Of a stretch of DNA of 64,000 nt, positions 52,519 through 61,444 are shown piece by piece; position 1 is the first letter of the stretch; the number at the start of each line of letters is the position of its first letter. This DNA is from OMPR01 sp965183835 (GTDB lineage: Bacteria > Pseudomonadota > Alphaproteobacteria > Rhodobacterales > Rhodobacteraceae). The stretch covers positions 62,001-126,000 of the forward strand of contig CBCYME010000004.1 of NCBI GenBank assembly GCA_965183835.1. The letters are read 5' to 3'. Both the position numbers and the translations under genes were made by a program. The notes below the pieces were generated by a model that saw nothing but the letters and a program-made list of their open reading frames with translations, was not told the DNA's origin and ran no database searches.

Positions 52519-54831
52519 TTAGGTGACTTGAACATAGGCCGGGCTAGACCAGGCTTGATATCCGTCTTCGGTATAGACGGCGACCCAGATCTGGTTGTCT
52601 CCGTCACCGTGCAGATCGATGTCCATTTCATGTGTGATCTGGCGATCCAAGGGCGCATCGGGCAGACGGAACACTTTGATCATGCGTTCAAGCCCACCTG
52701 CATCGAGGCATTGATCCTCGATCCCGATGTCTTTCAAAGTGGTGCTTAAGTTGCCATGATTTGTGGTGATCTTAAGCGTACCTTCGGTGCTGTCTGTTTG
52801 GATGTCAAAACCCATGTAATTACCGGTGGTGATGGTTTTCCAGATCACCTGATCTGAATTGCGCTGTTGTAACAACGCATCCGGGTTCCATTTGTTGATC
52901 GTTTGAAATCCAGTGATTGTCGCATCGCTCAGGCTTGCCAAGCCGTTCCAAGTGGTGTTGCGGCCGCGGCCGCGATATTCAGCGCCGCTCCAAAGCACGC
53001 GAATACGGTTGCCCAGATCGGCCTCACTGTAGGGGCGCAAGGTTTTCAAAACCTGTTTGCCATTCCGCACTTCGATCCGTTCGATGCCCTGTGGCGCGCG
53101 TACATCGAGTGAGAGACGTGCGGTCTTGCTGGGGGTTTCGACAATATCGCCCATCATTGCCTCACGTACCACATGACGGGCCGTATCCGGCTTGCCGATT
53201 GGATTACGATCGAACACGGCGCTGTCTTGATCAAAGCTCAGCGTTACATCCATTGCCAAGCGGCATCCGGTGGTCGCGTAATGGTGACGGCGACGTTGTG
53301 CCTCCATGATGCCGTCGCGGGTGTTTTCCGGTGTGATAAAACAAGTCAATCCACCAAAGGCGCCAAATAGGCTATCGCCCGGATAGCTTGCCCCGGGGCG
53401 TCCCTTATGCCCGTCCGAATTGGCCACAATCCCCACTCGGCGGCCCAATTCGAACCCATCGGTCAGCACCCATTCAAAGGTGCCCCAAGCCGAATGCATT
53501 TCAACCGCGGTTTCGATATTTGAGTCGTGATCGTAATGAATGTTAGCATACCGTCCGCCCACATGGGCGTATACGACCACATCCTCATCCGTATCGCGGA
53601 AAGCCTGAAACAGGTCTGTCAGCGTGTTGGCATCGGTGCCGTAATCTTTGGTCCCCTCCAACAGCGCATGACTACAGCGACGGATAGGGCGGCCTTCGGT
53701 GCGAAAGAACACGTTGTGGTCGCCGCCGATTGCCGTGTTGCCCGACCATTCATATCCGGGAAGAACCGTAAACCGACCCGGCTCATCCCACTGGGCGGTC
53801 ATCTCGTTCAGCTGATCCCAAAAGGCGTCGTTGATCTGAAAGTCATTGGCCTGATGGCTGGTCACATCCAAAAATGCCTTGTTGCGGGCAAAGTCGAAAT
53901 AGCTTTCGGCGGTGTTGGTGCCAATGGTTTCACCGGTTTGACCGTGCAGGTCGCCCCAATAGCTGGCCACATCGCCTGCGCGGATCATCATTGGTCCCGC
54001 CTCGGCAATCAAGGTGTCACCTTCAAAGACTTTGATCCGCAGCTCCCCTTCGTCAGTGATCGTCAAACCCTCAAGGGTCAGCGCGCGATCCTCTGGCGTG
54101 AACGTCAACTGATCCGGCAAACCCGCGACCGGCACACTGGCCTCCAACCGCAGGTTTGCCCCTGCCGCCTGCGGCGTTGGGTTGCCCCAGATGTCTTCGT
54201 TCTTCAGACCCAGAGAAAACGCCTCATTCGGGCGGCGCAGAGTCGGCAATATGGCTTTCCACAGGAATTTGGGCCCTGGAACAATCGGCACAAAAAGCTG
54301 ATCGCCTGCCACCTCGACGAAATGCCGAGTGCCCTGAATGTCGGCCATGACTTTGAATTCACGCCCCCCTTCGATAAAGGTCTGGGCCAGCATTCCGGGA
54401 GACCCGCCCGAGGTATCCCCCATGGTGATGATGATTTCTTCACCTTCGCGCAGATACCCGCCCTTTTGCTGTACTGTCAGAACTTCGAACCACGGGCGCG
54501 TGCCGCCGGTTTTTTCATAGGACAGGACCAGATTGCCTTCGCCGTTTGATCGCGCCGTGACATAATTCGGCGCGGTTGGATCGGTAAATTGCGGCTGGCC
54601 GCTGTCTGACACCATGCGGAATGCGATACGCACCGCCCCCAGATCGTCCAGCCCCAGCCGACCTACTTTGTAGGTGATGGTTTCGGTATGGAATCCACGC
54701 ACCTCGACCGGATTGGCCGGGGACATTGTGGCGCTGCCATAAAGCGCCGGATCAGGGCCCGGAACAGCGGATGGAGACAGGGCACCGACGAGGTCACGGG
54801 CAACGGGTCCATGGGGATTGGCTTTTTTCAT
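52519..54831 (-). CDS. DUF3604 family protein (PHP-like metal-dependent hydrolase)
   Basis: A 770-residue protein without a signal peptide. The C-terminal half is a PHP/amidohydrolase-like domain of the DUF3604 family, with metal-binding stretches YWGDLHGQTGETIGTN, DVTSHQANDFQI, GYEWSGNTAIGGDHNVFF, VVYAHVGGRYANI and GIVANSDGHKGRPGASYPG. The N-terminal half looks like beta-sandwich domains. The substrate is not established. It is the last gene of a TTT transporter operon, 21 bases after the stress-protein gene, so it may act on what the transporter brings in. Confidence 0.88.
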   Translation of the reverse strand: MKKANPHGPVARDLVGALSPSAVPGPDPALYGSATMSPANPVEVRGFHTETITYKVGRLGLDDLGAVRIAFRMVSDSGQPQFTDPTAPNYVTARSNGEGNLVLSYEKTGGTRPWFEVLTVQQKGGYLREGEEIIITMGDTSGGSPGMLAQTFIEGGREFKVMADIQGTRHFVEVAGDQLFVPIVPGPKFLWKAILPTLRRPNEAFSLGLKNEDIWGNPTPQAAGANLRLEASVPVAGLPDQLTFTPEDRALTLEGLTITDEGELRIKVFEGDTLIAEAGPMMIRAGDVASYWGDLHGQTGETIGTNTAESYFDFARNKAFLDVTSHQANDFQINDAFWDQLNEMTAQWDEPGRFTVLPGYEWSGNTAIGGDHNVFFRTEGRPIRRCSHALLEGTKDYGTDANTLTDLFQAFRDTDEDVVVYAHVGGRYANIHYDHDSNIETAVEMHSAWGTFEWVLTDGFELGRRVGIVANSDGHKGRPGASYPGDSLFGAFGGLTCFITPENTRDGIMEAQRRRHHYATTGCRLAMDVTLSFDQDSAVFDRNPIGKPDTARHVVREAMMGDIVETPSKTARLSLDVRAPQGIERIEVRNGKQVLKTLRPYSEADLGNRIRVLWSGAEYRGRGRNTTWNGLASLSDATITGFQTINKWNPDALLQQRNSDQVIWKTITTGNYMGFDIQTDSTEGTLKITTNHGNLSTTLKDIGIEDQCLDAGGLERMIKVFRLPDAPLDRQITHEMDIDLHGDGDNQIWVAVYTEDGYQAWSSPAYVQVT

Positions 54832-54852
54832 TTTTCAGTACCTTCAGAGCTG

Positions 54853-55677
54853 TTAGTGGGACAGCAGAACCGGGATCGGGCTTGTTTCCAGCACCGTTGC
54901 GGTTACGCCGCCAAATATGTCTTCGCGGAATTTCGAATGCTCATAGGCGCCCATGACCAGCAGGCCAGCTTGGCGGCTTTTGCATTCTTGCAATAAGATT
55001 TCACCCACGGATTTGCGGCCGGGCTCCACCGTCACGTGTTCATGCGCAATTCCGTGTCGTGTCAGGACCGTTTCGACGTCAATTCCGTTAAGCTGTTTTG
55101 CAAGCTCAGCGCCTGCAACGGTTAACACCGTGACACGGCGTTTTGTTTCAAGCAGCGACATTGCATCATTGAGCGCCCGGGTGGCCGAGCGATTGCCATC
55201 CCACGCAAGGATCGCATGATCCACGAACTGTGGTTCCGCCCAGGTCTGCGGCACCACAAGAACCGGGCGGCCACTTTTCAATGCAATCCGGTCGGGGTGA
55301 TAGATCGCCCGTTGTTCGGAAAACACGAAATCGCGTCGACCAACGATAGTCAGATCAAACATCTGAGCATATTCAGACACCCCAGCATCTGCATCTGCGC
55401 GATGCGCAATCCAATGGGTCTTTGCTTGATCGGCCTCGGCGCAGGCGGCGTGGAACCGGTCTTTGATCTCGCGCACATAGGTGCGATCCAGATCCAGAAT
55501 GCTGTTGCGAATTGCAGGGGTTAGCCAGGGTTGGCCGCGCATATCCACGCGTGAATGCATTGCCAACAACCCGGTAACATGCGCGCCATAGGTGCGCTGC
55601 ATATAGTGCGCCACGGTAAGGGCCACGTCAGACGATGGGCTACCGTTATAGGCAACAAGGATATTGCGTATGGCCAT
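54853..55677 (-). CDS. Universal stress protein (UspA family), two-domain
   Basis: A 274-residue protein of two UspA-type halves. The first begins NILVAYNGSPSSDVALTVA; the second has ILAWDGNRSATRALNDAMSL, and ends with the nucleotide-loop pattern LLVMGAYEHSKFREDIFGG. Such proteins bind ATP or AMP and often sit next to transporters. GGGGAGG precedes the ATG. It lies 14 bases after the TctA-type gene and 21 bases before the DUF3604 gene in one operon. Confidence 0.9.
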   Translation of the reverse strand: MAIRNILVAYNGSPSSDVALTVAHYMQRTYGAHVTGLLAMHSRVDMRGQPWLTPAIRNSILDLDRTYVREIKDRFHAACAEADQAKTHWIAHRADADAGVSEYAQMFDLTIVGRRDFVFSEQRAIYHPDRIALKSGRPVLVVPQTWAEPQFVDHAILAWDGNRSATRALNDAMSLLETKRRVTVLTVAGAELAKQLNGIDVETVLTRHGIAHEHVTVEPGRKSVGEILLQECKSRQAGLLVMGAYEHSKFREDIFGGVTATVLETSPIPVLLSH

Positions 55678-55691
55678 CTTTAACCTCCCCT

Positions 55692-57266
55692 TCAGATCTC
55701 AGCTTTGCGCCGGTGTGAGAAAAAGAGAATCACGACAAAAGACAGGGCGACAAAAGCAATGGATGCGGGGCTGCGGAACAGAAAGTACGGATCGCCATCC
55801 GTGACAGCAAAGGCTTGGCGGATGGTGTCTTCCAGATTGCGAGACAGGATAAACGCGATAACAAAGGGCAGGATCGGCACCGAGAACTTGCGCATGAGAT
55901 AGCCCAACACCCCAAACCCGAGCGCAAACAACATGGAGGAAAATTGTGTTTCCTGCGCGTAAATTGCTGTGAGGGTCAACAACAGCACAAAGGGCATCAG
56001 CATTGCTTTGGGAATGCGTGTCATCCCTCCGACCAGCGACATAAAACGCGCGCCTGTGGTCCAGTTCAAAAGATTAGCCAGCGCCATGCAGGTGAACAAT
56101 CCAAAGGCGATGACCAGCTCGGGGTTCACTTCGTGAGTGCTGAACCGAAACACCGAAGGCCCCGGATTGAAACCGCCGATACTATCCGCAGCCAGGATCA
56201 GGAAAACAGCGCCCACATTGCCGGGAATGCCCAGTGACAACACCGGGATCAGGTTGGCACCAGATACCGAGGAATTCGCGGCTTCGGTTGCGGCGATCCC
56301 CTCTGGGGTCCCCTCACCAAAGGGCACCGGGCCCTTGTGCATTTTCTGCCCCGTCGCATAGCCCAGCGTGGCGGCCAGCGTTGACCCAATCCCGGGCAAT
56401 GCACCGACCAAAGTGCCAATCAGTGCCGACACCGCAACAAAGGGCATCAGGACACGGCGCTCTTGCCAGCTCAGCCGATTGTCTGTGCTTTGTTTTATGG
56501 GCGTGATTGTCTTGCTGGCTTGTCTTTCGCGCCACATGTCTTCGAACGAGACAAAGATTTCCCCGAGGATCAGCACACCAAGCACGGCAGTGATCAACGG
56601 GATGCCATTGGCGAGGGCGTCCATCCCCATAGACAGGCGCGGATAGCTGTCTTCGCCGGTGCCGATCGATGCGATCATCAGACCCAGACCAACCGCAAAG
56701 ATCCCTTTGGTGGGAGAGGCACCAACAACGGCCGCAACAAATGACAGGGACAAGATGATGAGCGCAGCCTTTTCTGGAAAGCCCAGATAGCTTTCCACGG
56801 CAACGGCTAGAAAGGGCGCGCAAGTGAACAGCACTAGATCGGAAAACGTATCCCCCGACGCAGAAGAGAAATGCGCAACTTTCAAGGCTTTTCCTGCCTG
56901 CCCTTTCTGAGCCATCGGATATCCATCCAACGTCGTCAGCAAAGCATCGGGTGTGCCCGGCGTGTTGAACAGGATTGCCGGAACAGCGCCCCCCACGGTG
57001 GCGCCCTTCATCACGCCAACCAGAAAGCCGAACACCGGCAATAGCGCCTCTTGGCCAAAGCCAAAACTAGATAGCAGAATGGGCAGCGACACCGCCATCA
57101 TGAACGGACCGCTCAAACCCGGCGTGGCCCCACCGATGATGCCGGCAAAAAAGCCAAAAGCAATCATGATCAGGGTGATAGACACCGATACGCCCAGAAG
57201 TGAAAAGGCTTCGGGACCCTGAAAGACGGCCAGGACACCCGCCCAGATGTAGTCAAAAACGCCCAT
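55692..57266 (-). CDS. Tripartite tricarboxylate transporter large permease (TctA family)
   Basis: A 524-residue membrane protein with about eleven or twelve hydrophobic segments. TctA motifs are GGATPGLSGPFMMAVSLPIL, GAVPAILFNTPGTPDALLT and GALPGIGSTLAATLGYA. The ATG at 57266 overlaps the TctB-type stop as TGATG; the longer open frame upstream lies inside that gene. It forms the channel of a TTT importer with the TctB and TctC proteins. The substrate is not citrate by necessity; the family takes many carboxylic acids and aromatic acids. Confidence 0.93.
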   Translation of the reverse strand: MGVFDYIWAGVLAVFQGPEAFSLLGVSVSITLIMIAFGFFAGIIGGATPGLSGPFMMAVSLPILLSSFGFGQEALLPVFGFLVGVMKGATVGGAVPAILFNTPGTPDALLTTLDGYPMAQKGQAGKALKVAHFSSASGDTFSDLVLFTCAPFLAVAVESYLGFPEKAALIILSLSFVAAVVGASPTKGIFAVGLGLMIASIGTGEDSYPRLSMGMDALANGIPLITAVLGVLILGEIFVSFEDMWRERQASKTITPIKQSTDNRLSWQERRVLMPFVAVSALIGTLVGALPGIGSTLAATLGYATGQKMHKGPVPFGEGTPEGIAATEAANSSVSGANLIPVLSLGIPGNVGAVFLILAADSIGGFNPGPSVFRFSTHEVNPELVIAFGLFTCMALANLLNWTTGARFMSLVGGMTRIPKAMLMPFVLLLTLTAIYAQETQFSSMLFALGFGVLGYLMRKFSVPILPFVIAFILSRNLEDTIRQAFAVTDGDPYFLFRSPASIAFVALSFVVILFFSHRRKAEI

Positions 57267-57832
57267 CACCAGTCTCCGTTCGGTGGCAAAATGATACTGT
57301 CGAACGGAAGGTCGAACAGAGCGATCAGAAAGAGCGTGGACAGAATCGCGATCCCCAATGTCCCATATCGGAACCGTCCCTGAATCAAGGTCATGCACCC
57401 CATCAACATCGCGGTGCCGCCAAGGAAGAAACCCGCGTATTTGTAAGGAAATTGTCCTCTCAGGGCGCGATAGCCATCTTCGCTCAGCAGAGACAAAGCC
57501 GGGCCGGCCCAGAACATAATCAACAACGATCCGGCGATAATGCTAAGAAACAGGCCCAACAGCATGAGATCGGTTAGGCTCAGGGTTGCAGATGCAAACC
57601 TGTCGCTTGAGCTGGACCTGCGCACCAATGTTTGCAGCAGATGTAGGGCGGAGCAAAGCAGGATAGCCGCGCCAGCGATCACCGGAACAAAGGCATCGCC
57701 AATGACGGTCTGCCGTCGAAAAGTCTCGATCATACCGGTGTCAATATCTTGTGGGATCCATATGCCAAGGATCACGCCACCAAGACCGATGCCAAACAGC
57801 GCAAAGATGAACTCGGATTGCCGAGGTGACAT
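57266..57832 (-). CDS. Tripartite tricarboxylate transporter small permease (TctB family)
   Basis: A 188-residue inner-membrane protein with four hydrophobic segments, as in TctB. The N-terminus FIFALFGIGLGGVILGIWI is the first helix. GGGAGAG precedes the ATG. The stop overlaps the TctA-type start (TGATG), a standard arrangement in these operons. It is 78 bases downstream of the binding-protein gene. Confidence 0.87.
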   Translation of the reverse strand: MSPRQSEFIFALFGIGLGGVILGIWIPQDIDTGMIETFRRQTVIGDAFVPVIAGAAILLCSALHLLQTLVRRSSSSDRFASATLSLTDLMLLGLFLSIIAGSLLIMFWAGPALSLLSEDGYRALRGQFPYKYAGFFLGGTAMLMGCMTLIQGRFRYGTLGIAILSTLFLIALFDLPFDSIILPPNGDW

Positions 57833-57910
57833 ACCGCTCTCCCATAAGGTGCTTTCTCAAGCCTGCAACGGTAGAGGGCAAAGTGTTGCCCTCTATGTGT
57901 CTGGGGACGC

Positions 57911-58867
57911 TTATTCAGCTGTGATTTTCAGCAAGTCAGCATCGTCGGTCGCCTTTTGAACCATATAGGCCTCCAGCTCGGGCCCGTGGAGGGCTTGTAC
58001 GCCAGAAAAGGCTTTGGTGATAAAGGCGTTGGCCTCAGTGCTGTCGTCGTTGATCACGTCAATGATGGCATTGGTCAGGGCCGTTTTGGCCTCGGCTGGA
58101 ATACCTTTAGGCGCGATGAACAGGAACTTTGCCCCGAACGTAAAAGGAACACCAAACTCAGAGATCATTGGTGCATCTGGCGACTGGCCGAGCGCTTCGT
58201 CTTCTGCCGACACAAGATTTACCAGTTCACCGCTGGCGACCAATTTGTTTTGTGGGCCAGCGCCCCAGGCAATATCCAGATCATCAGCCATGACACCGTT
58301 GATGCTGCCTTTGCCGCCCTTCACCATAACGGTTTTGAAATCTACGCCAGTCTTCTGAGACAGCAGATACAACCCGTCCGCAACGCGTGGGCTAAAGGCC
58401 CCTGCCGAAATCGACTCGCCTGCCTTGGCGGCGGCAATAACATCGTGCAACGTGGTCCAACCGCGCGACGTCTTGGCGAACAGCGCCATCTGCGATCCCG
58501 CTGTGGTGGTCAAAAGGTCGAAATCTTCCAGCGCATAGCCCGCATCACGGGTGGCATGGGGGCTGTAGGTCAGCGCCTCTGTTACAGTCATACCGATGGA
58601 CAGTCCGTCAGCAGGATCGTCGACCAGATCACGGGCCATAACAGCCCCGCCTTTGCCGGCAACGTTCTGTGGAATGATCTCCCAACCGTGGCGCTTGGTC
58701 AGTTCCGATGCGATCAGGCGGGCCTGTGTATCAGTCCCCCCACCGGCGCGAAACGAAATCTTGAGCGTGATTGGTCCATTTGGTTTCCACCCTTCTGCAA
58801 AAGATGCTCCGGCACCGCTCAGAGTTGTCACAGCAACTAGGGCTGCAGTCGCAAATACCTTGAACAT
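57911..58867 (-). CDS. Tripartite tricarboxylate transporter substrate-binding protein (TctC/BugT family)
   Basis: A 318-residue periplasmic protein with a signal peptide (about 1-24, ending ASFAE) and the TTT binding fold. The mature start has PITLKISFRAGGGTDTQARL, the Bug-family ligand loop, followed by NVAGKGGAVMARDLVDDPAD. GGGAGGA precedes the ATG. It is the first gene of the TTT operon. The 18-bp element 56 bases upstream is shared with the marR promoter, so MarR control is expected. Confidence 0.92.
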   Translation of the reverse strand: MFKVFATAALVAVTTLSGAGASFAEGWKPNGPITLKISFRAGGGTDTQARLIASELTKRHGWEIIPQNVAGKGGAVMARDLVDDPADGLSIGMTVTEALTYSPHATRDAGYALEDFDLLTTTAGSQMALFAKTSRGWTTLHDVIAAAKAGESISAGAFSPRVADGLYLLSQKTGVDFKTVMVKGGKGSINGVMADDLDIAWGAGPQNKLVASGELVNLVSAEDEALGQSPDAPMISEFGVPFTFGAKFLFIAPKGIPAEAKTALTNAIIDVINDDSTEANAFITKAFSGVQALHGPELEAYMVQKATDDADLLKITAE

Positions 58868-58922
58868 TTGATCCTCCCAAATACGAACATGTTCAGTTCC
58901 ATTGGGGCATCATGGTTTGATT

Positions 58923-58940
58923 ATTGATGACAAGTCAACA
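58923..58940. promoter_or_regulatory. Candidate MarR operator at the TTT operon
   Basis: ATTGATGACAAGTCAACA, with an inner TGAC-AA-GTCA inverted repeat, 56 bases upstream of the binding-protein start. On the minus strand its TTGACT could itself be the -35. An exact reverse-complement copy lies at 59448-59465 before marR. Confidence 0.72.
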
Positions 58941-58948
58941 TAATTCCC

Positions 58949-59434
58949 TCACTTGATCAATTTTGAGGTGTCGAGTTCTAACCCTGAAATCGCGTCAAAA
59001 GCCTGCCACAACCCCTTTAGCGCCGTCTCTCCGATCGCGCCTTCCAACATTGCTCGCCGCTTTTCAAAACGCGGCGCCAACGTCTCGACCAATGCCGCGC
59101 CTTCGGGTGTTAACCGGATCAATTTCTTGCGTTTATTTGCGGCATCTTCGTGGTAATCAACGAAACCCTGCTTCACCAGCGAGGCTGTCACGCGGCTTGT
59201 TAACGCTCGGTCGACAACCATTTGTCGGCTCAGTTCAGAGATGGTGATTTCGTCAAAAATGCTCACAACTCTCATCACACGGTATCCCGTCAAACTTAGA
59301 GGCGTATCTTGGATCAACTGAGTGGTCTGCTGCTCCAACACCTTATTGATCACCGCGATGTGAAAGGTCAGGTTGCTTTCCAGCTCCCGTACCTTCCGCA
59401 ACTCCGCTTCAAGCTGTTTCTCGCGTATCGACAT
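58949..59434 (-). CDS. MarR-family transcriptional regulator
   Basis: A 161-residue winged-helix regulator. The recognition region is ITISELSRQMVVDRALTSRV and the wing DAANKRKKLIRLTPEGAALV. It has a long N-terminal helix with dimerisation residues. Such proteins often sense aromatic or phenolic acids. AAAGGGTGAC precedes the ATG. It is the first gene after the ligase on the minus strand and is followed by the TTT operon; an identical 18-bp element stands before both. Autoregulation and control of TTT uptake are the likely roles. Confidence 0.92.
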   Translation of the reverse strand: MSIREKQLEAELRKVRELESNLTFHIAVINKVLEQQTTQLIQDTPLSLTGYRVMRVVSIFDEITISELSRQMVVDRALTSRVTASLVKQGFVDYHEDAANKRKKLIRLTPEGAALVETLAPRFEKRRAMLEGAIGETALKGLWQAFDAISGLELDTSKLIK

Positions 59435-59447
59435 TCAGGTCACCCTT

Positions 59448-59465
59448 TGTTGACTTGTCATCAAT
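59448..59465. promoter_or_regulatory. Candidate MarR operator at marR
   Basis: TGTTGACTTGTCATCAAT, the exact reverse complement of the element at 58923-58940, placed 14-31 bases before the marR start where it would block initiation. Confidence 0.72.
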
Positions 59466-59674
59466 ATTACCCGTGCACAGGGCCACTAAACAAGCCCTTT
59501 GAAGGCGGAACTCGCGTAAAGCAAAGTAACCCGACTCCCCAAGAGGTTTTTCAGAGAAAGACGATGGACAAGATGGCGGATGAACAACATGGCATTACCC
59601 CAAAGGCGCTCTGCGCAAAGTTGGGGTAAACTTGGGGCACAGATCAGTATAAAAATTTCACCAAGACTGCTGTA

Positions 59675-61432
59675 TTATGTTTGCTTTTCAAGCCACTCTA
59701 CCATCATGTCCCGCATGATAAATTTTTGCGGTTTCCCTGTGATTGTCATCGGCAATTCGTCAACGACACGGATGTGCTTGGGAACTTTGAAATGGGCGAT
59801 CTGGCCCTGACAGAAGTCCCGCAGCTGGTCTTCGCTCAGCGTCTCACCTGCCTTGGAAATAACCCATGCACAGACTTCCTCGCCGAATTTTTCGTCTGGA
59901 ACTCCAAAGACCTGCACCTCACTGACCAAAGGGTGGCGGATCAAATATTCCTCGACCTCACGCGGGTAAATGTTTTCACCCCCGCGGATGATCATGTCTT
60001 TCACCCGCCCAACGATCGTACAAAATCCGTCTGCATCGAACACCGCAAGATCGCCGGTGTGCATCCATCCATCTTGGATACTGTCTGCTGACTTTTCGGC
60101 ATCTTCCCAATATCCCTTCATCACGGAATAGCCGCGTGTACAGAGCTCGCCCTGGGTGCCAACCGGCAGAATCTGACCATCCTGACCGATAATCTTTGCT
60201 TCCAGATGCGGGTGTACTCGGCCCACGGTCTCGCACCGTTTTTCAGTGGTGTCATCGACAAAGCTTTGGAATGATACTGGCGAGGTTTCCGTCATCCCAT
60301 AGCAGATCGTGACATCCCCAATGTTCATCTCGGAATTGACCCGCTGCATGATTTCGACGGGGCAAAGAGCACCGGCCATTATGCCCGTGCGCAAGCTGGA
60401 CAGATCACGTGGTTTTGCCTCGAGCGCTTCGAGCATGGCCACGAACATTGTGGGCACCCCATAAGCCGCTGTGCACCTTTCCTGTGCCAGTGCGTCAAGT
60501 GTGCTATTGGCGTCAAATGCCTCGCCTGGGAACACCATTGCAGCCCCCTTGCTGACCGCGCCGAGAACCCCCATGACCATGCCAAAACAATGATAGAGCG
60601 GCACCGGGATGGCCAGTCGATCAGTCTCTGTCAGGTGGATACGGTCGGTGACGTAGCGTGCGTTGTTGACGATGTTATAGTGCGAAAGCGTCGCGCCTTT
60701 TGGGCTGCCCGTTGTGCCAGAAGTGAACTGAACGTTGATCGCATCATCCGGGCTGAGCGCACTGTCGATCTGTGATAACCGCAATTGTTGGGCGGGTCCC
60801 CCAAGGTTCTGAAGCTGTTTGAACGAATAAGCCCCCGGTCCCGGAGCATCATCCATGAGGATAACACTGCGCAATTGAGGCAGCTTAGCCGCCTGCAAGC
60901 GGCCCGGCGAGGCGTGTTCCAGCTCGGGTGCAAGGGAACGGATCATTTCATCATAGTTTGATGTTTTAAAAGACTTTGCTGCGACAAGCGCCTTACAGCC
61001 AACCTTGTTCAGTGCATATTCCAACTCGGTCAGGCGATAAGCCGGATTGATATTGACCAAAATCAGGCCGGCCCGTGCAGTCGCAAATTGCGTGAGGACC
61101 CATTCGTACCGGTTCGGAGACCAGATCCCGACGCGGTCCCCCTTTTCTAACCCGAGTGCCAGAAACCCCGAAGCGAGTTCATCGACAGCCCGATCCAAAT
61201 CGTAATAACTCATCCGGATATTCTGCTCACAGAACACCGCAGCATCGCGCGGCCCAAAGCGAGAAACCGCATCTCTTAAAAGTTGGGGGATGGTAACATA
61301 GGCAAGTGGCGGTTCGCTTGCTCCACGGACATAGGACAGACCATTCGTCGGCGCGGTGGCTTCTGCCGGGGTGTCCCGGGCGTTGGACCAACCGGAAATC
61401 CGGCTTGCAAGGCTTTCATTGAGGATAGACAT
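59675..61432 (-). CDS. AMP-dependent acyl-CoA ligase
   Basis: A 585-residue ANL-family ligase. The AMP-binding motif is QFTSGTTGSPKGATLSH, followed by VPLYHCFGMVMGVLGAV and CYGMTETSPVSFQSF; the hinge is VGRVKDMIIRGGENIYPREV, and the catalytic lysine is in LPMTITGKPQKFIM near the end. It resembles medium-chain or aryl-acid ligases of beta-oxidation type. AAGGGAG precedes the ATG at 61432; a GTG at 61435 is next to it. It follows the amidase by 12 bases, so an amide could be cleaved by the amidase and its acid activated here. Confidence 0.9.
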   Translation of the reverse strand: MSILNESLASRISGWSNARDTPAEATAPTNGLSYVRGASEPPLAYVTIPQLLRDAVSRFGPRDAAVFCEQNIRMSYYDLDRAVDELASGFLALGLEKGDRVGIWSPNRYEWVLTQFATARAGLILVNINPAYRLTELEYALNKVGCKALVAAKSFKTSNYDEMIRSLAPELEHASPGRLQAAKLPQLRSVILMDDAPGPGAYSFKQLQNLGGPAQQLRLSQIDSALSPDDAINVQFTSGTTGSPKGATLSHYNIVNNARYVTDRIHLTETDRLAIPVPLYHCFGMVMGVLGAVSKGAAMVFPGEAFDANSTLDALAQERCTAAYGVPTMFVAMLEALEAKPRDLSSLRTGIMAGALCPVEIMQRVNSEMNIGDVTICYGMTETSPVSFQSFVDDTTEKRCETVGRVHPHLEAKIIGQDGQILPVGTQGELCTRGYSVMKGYWEDAEKSADSIQDGWMHTGDLAVFDADGFCTIVGRVKDMIIRGGENIYPREVEEYLIRHPLVSEVQVFGVPDEKFGEEVCAWVISKAGETLSEDQLRDFCQGQIAHFKVPKHIRVVDELPMTITGKPQKFIMRDMMVEWLEKQT

Positions 61433-61444
61433 CACTTGGCTCCC

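Noticed and set aside
53527..54549. 340-codon plus-strand frame opposite the DUF3604 gene
   Set aside because: It is antisense to conserved metal-site motifs and has no family pattern of its own.
57956..58840. 294-codon plus-strand frame opposite the TTT binding-protein gene
   Set aside because: It is antisense to a clear TctC-type gene with signal peptide and ribosome site.
59596..59628. Hairpin TACCCCAA/TTGGGGTA downstream of the acyl-CoA ligase gene
   Set aside because: The loop is large and there is no T run on either strand; too weak to call a terminator.
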